Source of the DNA: Paenibacillus sp. PL91
GTDB taxonomy: Bacteria > Bacillota > Bacilli > Paenibacillales > Paenibacillaceae
Assembly: GCF_012935325.2 (NCBI RefSeq)
Contig: NZ_JABBYG020000020.1
Coordinates: 1 to 64,000 of the forward strand
Length of the DNA stretch: 64,000 nt
Direction: 5' to 3'
The number at the start of each line of letters is the position of its first letter. Positions within the stretch are counted from its first letter, which is position 1. Shown here piece by piece: positions 17,513 through 26,447 of this stretch. The notes under the pieces were generated by a model. The model was given only the letters and a program-made list of their open reading frames with translations, did no database searches and was not told the DNA's origin. Made by a program: the position numbers and the translations under genes.

Positions 17513-19168
17513 TCAAACTGACTCCTCTTCGTATCCCACTCGATCTTCCAAGCGAACCCGATCGTATCCGTCGCCGGCCCCCCTTACTTGATACCAGTAT
17601 GCCGTTGCAGCGAATAGGCATCGGTTGTTCGATCCCCACCTGTCAGCTTTATACTTCTCGATAAATCCTTCGAAGGACTCGGTGAAGGGGATATTGTCGC
17701 AAACATGAAAACGGTTGACGGATGTATGTCCATTCGCGTCTATCTCGATGTACGGCTGACATGCGAATGCACTATCGAATATCGGGAAGGGAGGCTCCGC
17801 CGCCCAGGCATATCCGATGTAATCCTCGCTACCCGTGCCGAATGTAGAAGGAAAGTCTTCACCGTTGATGAAGAACTTCTCGTCGCCTTCTCCCCACCAC
17901 CAGTCGATCGTCTTTCGATCCCATCGACCGTACCACCAGGTTTCTGCTTCTTCCTCAGGTCTTTCCCATGTATTGTAGACATGAAGATGAATGCCGCAGA
18001 ATCGTCCAGGTCCCTTGGCCATCAGAATCGGCCAATCCGGCCAGCGGTCGCCTCCTTCCGCAAACCGCTTCCTATCTTTGCCGAAGTAGTTACCGCGATG
18101 CCATTTGGCATGGAAGCGAAGCAAATTGTCTGCATCCAATGAATTAAGCGAAATCCCACCGATTTCGAACGAAACCTCGTGCATCTCCGATCCGTCATTC
18201 TCAACCTCAATCAATGCGCCTTCCGAGAATGGCATGTACCAATAGCTGTAGCACTCGTGTTCATTCATCCCGAGCGGCAAAGATCTGTACGAATTGATGC
18301 CCGGTGCGCAACCGAAGAAGTCGCCTAATGGCGCCCATACGGAAGGAAAGGTTTCTCCATCCCATTTCATCGAGATAGTCAGTTGCCTGAGTATCCTATG
18401 CTGCTGCTCCATACTCTTGCTAGCCAAACTCGTCTTCACCCTAAGCATAGTAATAGCTCCTGCATCCCTTTTATCGAATACGACGGATCTTCCTCCTGCT
18501 GGAACGGACACCAAATTGGTCGTATGAAAAGAGAACTGTTTGTCCGACATGACGGACCTTGTTCCTCTGAGCTGTAGCACCCGGTCAGCCTCCGCAAGCG
18601 CAATAGCGGAATCTCGATCAAACAATCCGGTAAACACCGGTATTTTCACATTGGCGGGGAATCGCGTATAGGTTATGTGGTAATAATGGCCCCAATCTCT
18701 ATCGAGCACGACTTTGCAATGCTTCTGAAAAGGAATCGGGATGAAGCAATTTCTTCCGCGGGATAGCGTAGTCATCAAATTCGGGAAGTTCGAAGGGCAG
18801 CCATCATCGCTGAAGTTTTCAAAATAATCTCTGAAGGGCCGATCAATGACAGGTTCTTTTGCTTGGTCCAGATATATCCTAATGTGTCCTGCCCCGGGCA
18901 TCGCCGACCATACCCGCCAGATGACACCGGGGCCATCCAGCTCAAGTGCAACGATACCTTCCCCTTCTTTCCTTATATACCCGCCACCATCATTGTTGGC
19001 GCCCCAATTCTCATACAGTCCGGTCTCCGGATTGAATACTGAGCTTCGATCATAGCTTGAGAAGACGCCACCCTGCTCTTCCGGATCCGGTGGTATGGCA
19101 AGAAGCTCCAAGTCATACAATCGACGGACCAGATCCCGATACGTATATACCGTTTCATCGTACCGCAT
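17513..19168 (-). CDS. GH172 (DUF2961) fructofuranosidase / difructose-anhydride enzyme
   Basis: This 551-residue cytoplasmic protein carries the DUF2961 hallmark GEGDEKFFINGEDFPSTFGT followed by GSEDY (about residues 425-450) and the N-terminal GxxWRVWSAMPG jelly-roll strand. Characterised GH172 members form or open difructose dianhydrides and act on alpha-linked fructofuranose; others act on arabinan-type furanosides. Two GH32 genes and a fructokinase remnant downstream favour fructose here. The ATG at 19168 follows GGTGGTG. It heads a minus-strand operon, with the promoter about 410 bases upstream at a LacI/CcpA-type operator cluster. Confidence 0.85.
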   Translation of the reverse strand: MRYDETVYTYRDLVRRLYDLELLAIPPDPEEQGGVFSSYDRSSVFNPETGLYENWGANNDGGGYIRKEGEGIVALELDGPGVIWRVWSAMPGAGHIRIYLDQAKEPVIDRPFRDYFENFSDDGCPSNFPNLMTTLSRGRNCFIPIPFQKHCKVVLDRDWGHYYHITYTRFPANVKIPVFTGLFDRDSAIALAEADRVLQLRGTRSVMSDKQFSFHTTNLVSVPAGGRSVVFDKRDAGAITMLRVKTSLASKSMEQQHRILRQLTISMKWDGETFPSVWAPLGDFFGCAPGINSYRSLPLGMNEHECYSYWYMPFSEGALIEVENDGSEMHEVSFEIGGISLNSLDADNLLRFHAKWHRGNYFGKDRKRFAEGGDRWPDWPILMAKGPGRFCGIHLHVYNTWERPEEEAETWWYGRWDRKTIDWWWGEGDEKFFINGEDFPSTFGTGSEDYIGYAWAAEPPFPIFDSAFACQPYIEIDANGHTSVNRFHVCDNIPFTESFEGFIEKYKADRWGSNNRCLFAATAYWYQVRGAGDGYDRVRLEDRVGYEEESV

Positions 19169-19454
19169 GCTACACCACCATCCCTATAATCACAATATCG
19201 ATTACTTTTCCCATTCGGCATTAGCTTTCGTTGTTGTTGTCCCTCACTTGAATATCGCTGGTTGCCTTTCAACTCTCCTTACAAATTACAGAAACAATTT
19301 CATTCTGAAACATTATAAAGTAGTATTCCAGGAGTTGCTGTACGTCATTTGATTCCAAACTTCACTGCTACTTTTGATAAGCAGTCAGTTCGTCATTCTC
19401 GCATTTTATCTCCTTCAACTTGTTGAAAGAAAGCATCACCTCTTAAGTTTTTAT
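19169..19454. other. Long leader between promoter and GH172 start
   Basis: I see no gene or strong hairpin here. The minus strand contains an AAGGAGATAAAATG start followed after two codons by TGA, perhaps the stub of a lost first gene. Confidence 0.35.
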
Positions 19455-19591
19455 GTTTACGTAAACGATTACGTAAACGTTTACGTTATTCGTAAAAAAA
19501 TATGATTGAATATCTTATCTAAGTTGTCTCATCCAGATATGCATTTTTTCACAAAAAGAAAACGTTTACTTCAGATAATGTAAACGATTTC
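19455..19591. promoter_or_regulatory. Cluster of LacI/CcpA-type operators
   Basis: Palindromes GTTTACGTAAAC (19455-19466) and GTAAACGTTTAC (19473-19484) overlap a GTAAACGATTAC; GAAAACGTTTAC (about 19558-19569) and GTAAACGATTTCC (about 19580-19592) follow. All share the CG-centred half-site of LacI-family regulators. The spacing suggests two operator regions about 100 bases apart, compatible with looping. No LacI gene lies nearby, so the regulator is elsewhere in the genome or is CcpA. Confidence 0.7.
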
Positions 19592-19605
19592 CTTAATATT
19601 GTCAA
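19577..19605 (-). promoter_or_regulatory. Sigma-A promoter of the fructan operon
   Basis: On the minus strand TTGACA (19605-19600) is followed after exactly 17 bases by TACATT (19582-19577). An operator half-site (AATCGTTTAC) overlaps the -10, so a bound LacI-type repressor would block polymerase. Confidence 0.65.
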
Positions 19606-19855
19606 TTCCCTGTTTGTTACATAAGTTAAGTAACCTCAAACAGTTTAAATTCTCGGCACTGAAAACTAGATACGCCGCACGGTCAGCAGATCATCCACCG
19701 AAAATGATATGTTAATTAACTAATTCGTTACATGCGTAATGCAATAATTCTTAAAAATAATTAAACGATTTCTTTTCTCGATTATGTTTTTAAGCTGGCG
19801 GGGCCTAAACTGCTAGATCCCGCAATCCTCACAAATACTCATTCCAATCGCTCCC

Positions 19856-19883
19856 TGCGCCCCTCCTTCTCCGAAGGGGCGCA
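19856..19883. terminator. GC-rich hairpin after the zinc-ribbon protein gene
   Basis: TGCGCCCCT pairs with AGGGGCGCA across a 10-base loop, about 55 bases beyond the stop of the minus-strand gene at 19938. Confidence 0.65.
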
Positions 19884-19937
19884 TTATTAATGGCTCCCTC
19901 CAGAGAGCGATTTGAAAGTTACGAAGTTTCCTATCTC

Positions 19938-20753
19938 TTAAACTAATGCCTGAATGATAGGATTATGGTTATCCGGTCCGCTTTCCTTTTCTATTTCATG
20001 CTCAAGAAGCGACTTGATATAGGCTACTCCATAATCATTTCCTCGTCGAAGGACTGCTTGAAAAGTGATACTTTCAAAAGGACTATAATCCTTTATCGTA
20101 AGATATTCATCTCCGCCGTTAACTTGGTTAATAAATACCAGGTTCTTATAAATATACGCTTGCCCGAGGCACCAATTTCCCCTATGAAAGAATTCGATCA
20201 ATTCTTCGGCCGTTTCGCAAAGGTGGAAACTCTTTCGCGTGAAAAACGGATCATTGGCTTGACTAATCCAAGGATTTTCATACCCCAGGTATAACCACAA
20301 GTCGATCATCTTCCTTTGTCCACAATCAGCGCAAAGAACCTTCTCCTTTGTCCGATTAATATAGCACGACTGCCCTGCAGGGATGTTCCTGCCGCATTCG
20401 CATACAAAATCGGTTACACAGCCATTTGTCTTCCAAACCAATTTACCAGGCAGCTCGATGAAATCTCTCTTTAAGAGTTTCCCGAACCATAGCCAAATTA
20501 TAAATCTATTGGTGCTTGGGAGCCAAACTAGGAACCTCTCTGTAATCTCCTCGGTCGAAGGGTCGAAAGCTACCTTCTCGAACAGATTCCAAAGTTGTTT
20601 CAGCTGATCCTTGCTGAGCATGGATAATTGCCTTCTCGTCGGATTCGTTTCAATTACGAGCACGCTTTGGCAAGCCAAGCAGTGCACCTCTTTATATAAA
20701 AAATCTGAAACATAGCTTTCACCGCACTCGCAGAAATATAGACCAATATTCAT
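19938..20753 (-). CDS. Zinc-ribbon-like protein of unknown function
   Basis: The 271-residue protein has two Cys-rich modules: CECG...CLAC at residues 8-28 and CECG...CADCG at about 118-145, each likely to bind zinc. The rest is mixed helix and strand with Trp/Phe-rich stretches. No signal peptide. The start at 20753 follows AAGGAG by 8 bases. I do not recognise the family. It stands alone between a long inverted repeat (upstream) and a terminator, next to a replication-like module, so it may be cargo of a mobile segment. Confidence 0.65.
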   Translation of the reverse strand: MNIGLYFCECGESYVSDFLYKEVHCLACQSVLVIETNPTRRQLSMLSKDQLKQLWNLFEKVAFDPSTEEITERFLVWLPSTNRFIIWLWFGKLLKRDFIELPGKLVWKTNGCVTDFVCECGRNIPAGQSCYINRTKEKVLCADCGQRKMIDLWLYLGYENPWISQANDPFFTRKSFHLCETAEELIEFFHRGNWCLGQAYIYKNLVFINQVNGGDEYLTIKDYSPFESITFQAVLRRGNDYGVAYIKSLLEHEIEKESGPDNHNPIIQALV

Positions 20754-20768
20754 CCGGCTTTGCTCCTT

Positions 20769-20833
20769 ATCAGCCCCTCTCGCATGGGGGGCTGTTTCTC
20801 CACCCCCATGCAGGGCACTGATAAAACGATAGA
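20769..20833. promoter_or_regulatory. Long interrupted inverted repeat upstream of the zinc-ribbon gene
   Basis: ATCAGCCCC...GCATGGGGG pairs with CCCCCATGC...GGGC.CTGAT over about 20 bases per arm. It lies immediately ahead of the ribosome site of the minus-strand gene, so it could be a terminator for upstream transcription or a leader structure affecting that gene. Confidence 0.5.
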
Positions 20834-21298
20834 CTACTAAGCCGTCCGCGAACTATTGATCCGCTTTCGTCTCCACTTTAGGTGAAGCGCATCAAAATCT
20901 CCTTCATCCACTATAATGCCGAAACAACTGCAGCTAAGAATCTGAAGAGCACTTCGAAAGAACATCTTGATCGTCCTTCGCAGCTGTCTACTTCAATTTG
21001 ATTACGAGGACAAGTGAAGCTCGAATGCGCCGCCCATTGACCCGTCACGATATTTACCAGAAGGATCGGGAGTTGCACGCTGAAAGAATTATCGAAGACG
21101 CCGATGATAACAGTCGTTGTGTTGCTTTTAATACGAAATTCCCCTTAACGCCCCCCTCTCACCTCGGGGAAACGTGAGTTTACCTCCTCGCGGTAGGAAT
21201 CTGGGATCTTAACATCCAGTAATTGATAATATTCCTGCAGCCTCTTTCAAAATGTATATGTCCTCTGTTTCTAACTTTTATGTCACTTAAACCATATT
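20834..21298. other. Gap with a possible small ORF remnant
   Basis: A 50-codon plus-strand frame at 21025-21177 (MRRPLTRHDIYQKDREL, then HAERIIEDADDNSRC) has protein-like composition but no convincing ribosome site. The rest shows nothing I can assign. Confidence 0.3.
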
Positions 21299-22552
21299 TT
21301 AGTCTAAAATTCTAGCTACCTGCGGGATGTAGCCGGAATCGGTGAGATCATCTATTCCCTTGCCAAGTGAAATGTCCCACATCGCCAGACTTAACGTCAT
21401 GTCAGTGTTCTTCGCAAAGAAGTCGATACACTGTTCCAGTGCCATCTCGACCTCTGGTGTGCTCACAACATCAGCGTCGTATGCGAAAACAACATGCTTA
21501 CATCCGAGTTGCTTAAGCGGTTCAAGCAGCAGGGAAAAAGCTCCAGCCCCGGGAATACCGAAAACCGGCTTCACAAGCGCATCCGCTGCTTTGTCTGCCT
21601 TAATAGGGCCTTCTGTAACCCAAACCTCATCACAACTGATCATTGTTTCTGGGGTTTCACCTACCGACCACATTTTCAGACATGGATACGGAAGTGCAAG
21701 ATGTATGGGAAGCGGTCCACCGATTGAAGATCCATTCAGTTTATCCCCGCTGCTCCACCACCAATATCGGTTACCAGGCTTTAAAACAATGCCAGAGCCA
21801 AATTGATTGGATTTAGAATAAGATTCTTTCTTTTCCTTCTCAGTGAGAATGACCTCCAGTATTTTATCCTGAATGTGAAGTTTACACTTTGCTCTCCGCT
21901 TCCCATTTTCATCAGGGTTCACTTCTTCTACTATCTCTCCTTTGATTGCGCCATCCATGTCGAGCTCCAGAATGGGTTTATCTACGCGAATCTGCCAACC
22001 TGTAATCTCGTTTCTTATCGAACGAAAGGGAATCATAAGTCCCTGCGCGCCGCCCATGGTCCAATAATGACCATATGTGCCTTCATTACAGAAGAATCCA
22101 GGAACACCCAAAAGATCACTCTGCTCGCCTACTCGGCTTATTACTTGTTTCGCAACCTTGTATCGTTCTGGACCGGGCATTGTTCGATAATCACGCAACC
22201 TGATTGCTTCATCGGCCATATTACGGTCATTACACAGATGCTCGGCATGATCTCTAGTAAGCTGGAGCTCCTTCGTTAAGGCACGATAGATCCGATTAAG
22301 ATGTTGATCCGGCTTCTTGTCAACAGCACGGTTAATTTCTATTTCACTCTTTGTCTTGAGAGCAGCATTCGGATCAAGATAGTGCCGATACTGCCTCCCA
22401 ATCGTGGAATCAAAGAAATCGTCAGATACAGTTCGCATGCAGTAGACAACGGTTTGCTCTTTATTGATTCTGCACCACCCACGTTGTCCGCACACGACGC
22501 ATGCCGACATAATTTCATACCATCCCTCGTGCTTTGTTCTTCGAAGCTTCAT
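21299..22552 (-). CDS. TOPRIM-like DUF3854 replication/mobile-element protein
   Basis: The 417-residue protein starts with a zinc-binding module (CVVCGQRGWC) and ends with a TOPRIM-like DUF3854 domain (about 290-410): EVWVTEGPIKADKAADAL, FGIPGAGAF, VVFAYDADV and GKGIDDLTD. The acidic residues of EGP and DAD correspond to the metal-binding positions of primase/topoisomerase folds. Such proteins occur on plasmids and integrative elements and are thought to act in replication. The ATG at 22552 overlaps the TGA of the preceding small ORF and follows GGGAGG. It lies 1.2 kb from a divergent HTH-DnaA_N initiator gene. Confidence 0.8.
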   Translation of the reverse strand: MKLRRTKHEGWYEIMSACVVCGQRGWCRINKEQTVVYCMRTVSDDFFDSTIGRQYRHYLDPNAALKTKSEIEINRAVDKKPDQHLNRIYRALTKELQLTRDHAEHLCNDRNMADEAIRLRDYRTMPGPERYKVAKQVISRVGEQSDLLGVPGFFCNEGTYGHYWTMGGAQGLMIPFRSIRNEITGWQIRVDKPILELDMDGAIKGEIVEEVNPDENGKRRAKCKLHIQDKILEVILTEKEKKESYSKSNQFGSGIVLKPGNRYWWWSSGDKLNGSSIGGPLPIHLALPYPCLKMWSVGETPETMISCDEVWVTEGPIKADKAADALVKPVFGIPGAGAFSLLLEPLKQLGCKHVVFAYDADVVSTPEVEMALEQCIDFFAKNTDMTLSLAMWDISLGKGIDDLTDSGYIPQVARILD

Positions 22553-22758
22553 GCCTCTGCCTCCCTAGATGTTTGATTTAGATGTTCCTTCTTCAAATTC
22601 TCCTCGATCGCCCTGACGGCAATGTTGGTTCTAAGATTGATTATGGGAGTGGGAATTATTCCGCCCTGAGGTGATGTGCCACTTCCCAGGGGTTGTTGTT
22701 CGCCTCCCCGCGTACAATTGACCGCTTTTTGATCAGGCGCAGTAGGCTTCAAACTCAT
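22549..22758 (-). CDS. Small ORF translationally coupled to the DUF3854 gene
   Basis: A 69-codon frame from ATG at 22758 ends in an ATGA overlap with the next gene. The C-terminal half (INLRTNIAVRAIEENLKKEH) is a plausible amphipathic helix. The first part overlaps, in another frame, a protein-like reading on the same strand (see next entry), so the real start and N-terminus are uncertain. Unrecognised. Confidence 0.45.
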   Translation of the reverse strand: MSLKPTAPDQKAVNCTRGGEQQPLGSGTSPQGGIIPTPIINLRTNIAVRAIEENLKKEHLNQTSREAEA

Positions 22759-22915
22759 CCAACGCCTTTTGCTTCGATTTCTCGATATAAATGTCCTTAA
22801 ACAAAGACAAACCAGATCCAAGTGCTAATGATGTGCTAGATTCCGCTTTTCCAAAGCCTTCTCCAAAATGTGCAGTTCTTGATTCCCCGCCAAGGAATCT
22901 TTTTGAGCGCTGTTA
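22733..22915 (-). pseudogene. Possible frameshifted small gene
   Basis: One minus-strand frame reads SAQKDSLAGNQELHILEKAL then EKRNLAHH and stops; the next frame continues coherently as LALGSGLSLFKDIYIEKSKQ then KALDEFEAYCA and stops at 22733. The joined peptide looks like a helical small protein disrupted by one indel near 22830. I do not recognise it, and no clear start is visible. Confidence 0.35.
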
Positions 22916-23014
22916 TTTTGATTTCTGTCCTTTTACGCATTCCTCCAAAAGAAAATTTTTGAATTTCCTCCAGCTTCTTTCACGGACCAGGATCAAACCT
23001 CCTAATCTTCAAAT

Positions 23015-23089
23015 ACAAAAAAAAGACGCATTCAGATGAATGCGTCTCATTAAATGGCCGCAAAAAAAGACATACGGATTGCGTATGTC
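23015..23089 (-). terminator. Two tandem intrinsic terminators
   Basis: On the minus strand the stems GACATACG/CGTATGTC (23069-23089) and AGACGCATTC/GAATGCGTCT (23024-23047) are each followed by 7-8 T. They lie directly after a 49-codon ORF and insulate the DUF3854 gene from upstream transcription. Confidence 0.8.
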
Positions 23090-23113
23090 AGTTAAACGTC
23101 CATTGTTTGCTGC

Positions 23114-23263
23114 CTAGCCAGTTGGCTTCCCTATCTTCGCTGAATTAGGATCGGCGAAGAAAATCAGTATTACTAGAATGCATAAATTATAGCATTCAAG
23201 CAGCCAATTGGTAAAGTACAGATACGAAAAGATATAAGCTGCTAACCATTTGATACCTTTCAT
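23114..23263 (-). CDS. 49-residue membrane peptide
   Basis: ATG at 23263, preceded by TAAGGGCTGG, opens a 49-codon frame: MKGIKWLAAYIFSYLYFTNW, a Cys-containing hydrophobic stretch (ECYNLCILVILIFFAD) and a polar tail. The size, hydrophobic core, ribosome-like site and tandem terminators 25 bases downstream support a real small membrane protein, of the kind often found on phages and integrative elements. No function can be assigned. Confidence 0.5.
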   Translation of the reverse strand: MKGIKWLAAYIFSYLYFTNWLLECYNLCILVILIFFADPNSAKIGKPTG

Positions 23264-23734
23264 TTAAGCCAGCCCTTACTGCTTTGAATAGCTAAGTTTA
23301 TCCATTATCCCGCATCCTAAAATTTGATTCTATAAATAACAAATGTGGATTTTTGTCATTCTCGTGCTTTACCACTGCGAACAGAAGTGCTATATTTTAC
23401 TTGCGTGCTTGTCGGGTTTTGTCACTTTTTTGCAAAAAAAGAGTCAGGTCGATACCTGTGAACACTCAGCGCCTCAAGAAGAATATGTGTGCTTTCTTGA
23501 TTATCTGGGATCGTTCTCCACTAGCAATTTTACATAATAAAAATAGAAAAAGCCCCTACCAAGTCACATTCATTGTCCTCCGGCCGCCAAGCGTTGAGAC
23601 ATTGAATGATTCAGGAGTAGAAGCTTTATTCACAGTATCAATGTGCTCATTGTAGCATAGGGATTCTGAAAAATAAAGTGTCTATTCTCTCTTGAGTATT
23701 GCCATTTATGGGGCGTCGTCGAGGGAGTTTTTTT

Positions 23735-24727
23735 ATGTCGGAAAAGAAAAATTTGAAAGGCGGTACATCGAAGCTTCTTTACTATCGAAGCCGGCCAACG
23801 GGTAACCGCACACCAAAAACAAAGATAGCTCATGGGAAGCAAATTCCCTATTACGAGGAAGAGCTCGAAAGAATTTATTTTAAAGAAGAAGACGTACAAA
23901 AATTTTCCCTTGATAAGCATGGACAAAACATTCCGTACGTTGACGGTCACCTAACTATTATTAACAATTATATGTTTGATTACTGGAGTCACTTCCTCTC
24001 TGCCGAGGGGATCGCGTTATTCGGTCATTTACTACGCTATTGCTATGGAACAAAAGATATATGCTGGCCGAATCTCGAGTTAATATCACTAAAAATGAAT
24101 AAGAGCCGGAATACCGTGAAAAAATATCTGGCCATTCTCGAAGAACATGGATTTGTATATCACTTTAATGTCCAAAATGCGGATATGAACAATACCGATG
24201 AAAGTCCCTTGTTTAAGGTGCGAAAGAAAGTTCCGTTCCTCTCACAAGAACTATACGAGCTGATGCCGCCGGTGCTGCAGGCTGATCATGACCGTTACCT
24301 CTCTCACCTTTTGGAAACCTGTGAAAAGGAAGATCTGGAACTGGATACTACCGTCAATTATAATGATCTTTACAATGAATTAATCGATAAGGGACATATT
24401 CATCGAAAGCCGAAGCAACTCTCACTTTTCGAGGCTCAGAAACAAACGCAGATTAAAAAACAGCTGCTGCAGCAAGATGTTACCGAAGCAGATAAGCTAC
24501 TCTGGTCCACATTCATAGAGGAAGTCAAAACAAAAATCGCAAAACCTTCGTTCGATACCTGGTTTAAAGGAACTTTTTCTACGAAACGAGATGGCATTTA
24601 CACAATTTATGCACCTCATAATCATGTTAAAGAATGGCTTGAAAGCAGGTATTTTGATCTCATAACGGATACTCTTCGTGCTATTGATAGCAATTTTACT
24701 GGAATCAAAATTGAAAACACTAGTTAG
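23735..24727 (+). CDS. HTH / DnaA_N fusion replication initiator
   Basis: The ATG at 23735 after GGGAG gives about 330 residues; an upstream frame to 23699 adds an unlikely 12. An N-terminal winged helix (about 85-170: LISLKMNKSRNTVKKYLAIL) resembles replication-protein and DnaD-type HTH domains. The C-terminal 85 residues (WSTFIEEVKTKIAKPSFDTW, then VKEWLESRYFDLI) match the DnaA N-terminal domain, which recruits helicase loaders. This architecture suits plasmid or integrative-element initiation. It is divergent from the DUF3854 gene, and an iteron-like array lies 1.5 kb downstream. Confidence 0.82.
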   Translation: MSEKKNLKGGTSKLLYYRSRPTGNRTPKTKIAHGKQIPYYEEELERIYFKEEDVQKFSLDKHGQNIPYVDGHLTIINNYMFDYWSHFLSAEGIALFGHLLRYCYGTKDICWPNLELISLKMNKSRNTVKKYLAILEEHGFVYHFNVQNADMNNTDESPLFKVRKKVPFLSQELYELMPPVLQADHDRYLSHLLETCEKEDLELDTTVNYNDLYNELIDKGHIHRKPKQLSLFEAQKQTQIKKQLLQQDVTEADKLLWSTFIEEVKTKIAKPSFDTWFKGTFSTKRDGIYTIYAPHNHVKEWLESRYFDLITDTLRAIDSNFTGIKIENTS

Positions 24728-24743
24728 TTAGCTACAACTAATG

Positions 24744-24778
24744 GACTCTCGAGCAAATAAACTCGAGGGTCTTTTTTT
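24744..24778 (+). terminator. Terminator after the initiator gene
   Basis: GACTCTCGAG pairs with CTCGAGGGTC and is followed by seven T, 17 bases beyond the stop. Confidence 0.85.
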
Positions 24779-24995
24779 GTTCCGTTTCCCAACCATAGAA
24801 AGTCGAGAACGGGAAATGACTCCTCGTCCTGTTAACTAATAATCTATATATTTCAACGTCTTCGCTCCGGTTCCGCTCACTCTTTTCCATTTTGAAAAAC
24901 AGTCTATTTCTAATGAAGTAGTATTTAACTCAAGAGTTTTGCTGTATCCCGATATTGATCATTCCGTTATTCGGAGAGGGTCTCCATGGCTGCTA

Positions 24996-25421
24996 TTAAT
25001 TCACTTCCACTTTGAAAACAAATACAACAAATCCTTCTGGCCATTTTGCAGTATATGCGTAGGTGTGGATTCCATTGGTATAAGGAACTAGAATTTCATT
25101 ACTTGAACTGTCTAGTGTATTTGATTCTTCACGGCTCAGAACTTCACGAAGACTACTTATTTCTTTTGGTTTTCTATCAAACGAAAATACAATCTTTGAA
25201 TTAGGCGGAATTATAGCAGGTTCTACTTCTACATCTATTGTCGCCGAGTCGCCATACTCATACTTCCCACCCCAGTCGTAATAATGTACTTTAACTGGAA
25301 TTATAATGTCGGTGTTCTCAACATGAGCGGTAGAAGTAGGCATGGGCTTGTTGCTAAACATACCGCAAGCGCAAAGCGTAAAAAGCAAGCAAATAAATAT
25401 ACTAAATACTGTTATTCTCAT
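24996..25421 (-). CDS. Small lipoprotein of unknown function
   Basis: From ATG at 25421 (GGAGG about 10 bases upstream; an ATG at 25439 overlaps that ribosome site) the 141-residue product has a lipoprotein signal: MRITVFSIFICLLFTLCAC with Cys19 as the lipidated residue after Leu-Cys-Ala. The mature part (VKVHYYDWGGKYEYGDSATI...) looks like an immunoglobulin-like beta-sandwich. It should be anchored to the outer face of the membrane. Family unrecognised. It lies downstream of the DUF6973-type gene on the same strand and could be its partner. Confidence 0.65.
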   Translation of the reverse strand: MRITVFSIFICLLFTLCACGMFSNKPMPTSTAHVENTDIIIPVKVHYYDWGGKYEYGDSATIDVEVEPAIIPPNSKIVFSFDRKPKEISSLREVLSREESNTLDSSSNEILVPYTNGIHTYAYTAKWPEGFVVFVFKVEVN

Positions 25422-25588
25422 CGGTTCATGTCCTCCCATGTGGACGGTATACTATGAAACTTAACTAAGTAAAAAGAGGAAAGGGAAAGATTCCCTTTAC
25501 CTCTTTTATAAGAAAATAATAATTTTATATAATCATCTTAGAACAATCATCTCTCCAGCTTGGATTTTCGCTGTATCCCGATTAAGGT

Positions 25589-26161
25589 TTAATCTGATGT
25601 CCATAGGATACTATCAGTCCAGAAGTTCCAGGAATCCCTTCCTTTTTCCTTATTATGAAGATCCATAACTTTATGTTGTCTTCCAGTAAAACCGTCAAAA
25701 TATTGGTCATAGTAACTCGGATCATCTTGTGCCTCGTGATCGGTAGCCCACGCATACGCTGACAATTTGTTAATATACTTAACCATCAATGCATTCCATA
25801 TTGCGTGCCGGAATGCATCTCTTTTCGTACCGTTTCCATCCAGACCTTTATATTTGCTGTTTGCTTCATACTCGACAGCTTTTCTTCTCATTGAATCTAC
25901 GATCAACGCTTGACCAGTAGTTCTAATTACTAACACCTTTTCTGCCTCAGTCAGAGCATTCCATTTAGCAACATAAGAGTCATACGATGCAAGAGCTGAA
26001 AAAGAATTCTTTTGTTGTAAATTATCCAATTTTTGTTCAAATTGTTTAGATACTTCAGGAGATGTCAATTCGGGATGATCTCTCTTGAATTTCTCAATCT
26101 CTTTGAATAATTTTACTGTATCACTATCAAAAGTCAAAATACAATGGATTTCGTTACGCAA
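25589..26161 (-). CDS. DUF6973-type protein, probably N-terminally truncated
   Basis: The C-terminal 110 residues carry NGTKRDAFRHAIWNALM, AWATDHEAQD and MDLHNKEKGRDSWNF, conserved His/Asp blocks I associate with DUF6973, found in exported proteins of Gram-positive bacteria. The clustered His, Asp and Glu suggest a metal-dependent hydrolase; that is inference. Family members normally start with a signal peptide, but here the frame opens with TTG at 26161 without a ribosome site and abuts the iteron-like array, so the 5' end is probably lost. Confidence 0.55.
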   Translation of the reverse strand: MRNEIHCILTFDSDTVKLFKEIEKFKRDHPELTSPEVSKQFEQKLDNLQQKNSFSALASYDSYVAKWNALTEAEKVLVIRTTGQALIVDSMRRKAVEYEANSKYKGLDGNGTKRDAFRHAIWNALMVKYINKLSAYAWATDHEAQDDPSYYDQYFDGFTGRQHKVMDLHNKEKGRDSWNFWTDSILWTSD

Positions 26162-26243
26162 AAAACTTACTTACCGCGTCACTGAAAAGAAGCTGTGCCG
26201 ATGGATTACCAGTATCCACCTCTCAAAATCCGATAAGCTGCCT

Positions 26244-26447
26244 ATTAAATTCTGATATACCCCCATCAACGATTGACACCCTCCTCATCAAATTTTGAAA
26301 AGCGGCGCCTATCAAAATTTGAAAGGCGACTTATCCCCAGATTTTCCGCATATCGGGGGTACATCAGAATTTGATAGGCGATATCCGCATATCAGAATTT
26401 GATCCCCTCCTCTATCAAATATTGATCCCTCCCCATCAAAATTTGAT
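26244..26447. repeat. Iteron-like array (candidate origin of replication)
   Basis: Six copies of the near-palindrome ATCA(A/G)AATTTGAT occur at 26287, 26311, 26363, 26391, 26414 and 26435, with degenerate copies near 26244 and 26265. Several are flanked by GGCG or CCCCTCC. Spacings of 21-28 bases (one of 52) place them on about the same helical face. The setting is AT-rich, with an initiator and a primase-like gene nearby. Confidence 0.75.

Noticed and set aside
22791..23039. 82-codon plus-strand frame
   Set aside because: It covers a terminator and is antisense to more protein-like frames; no ribosome site.
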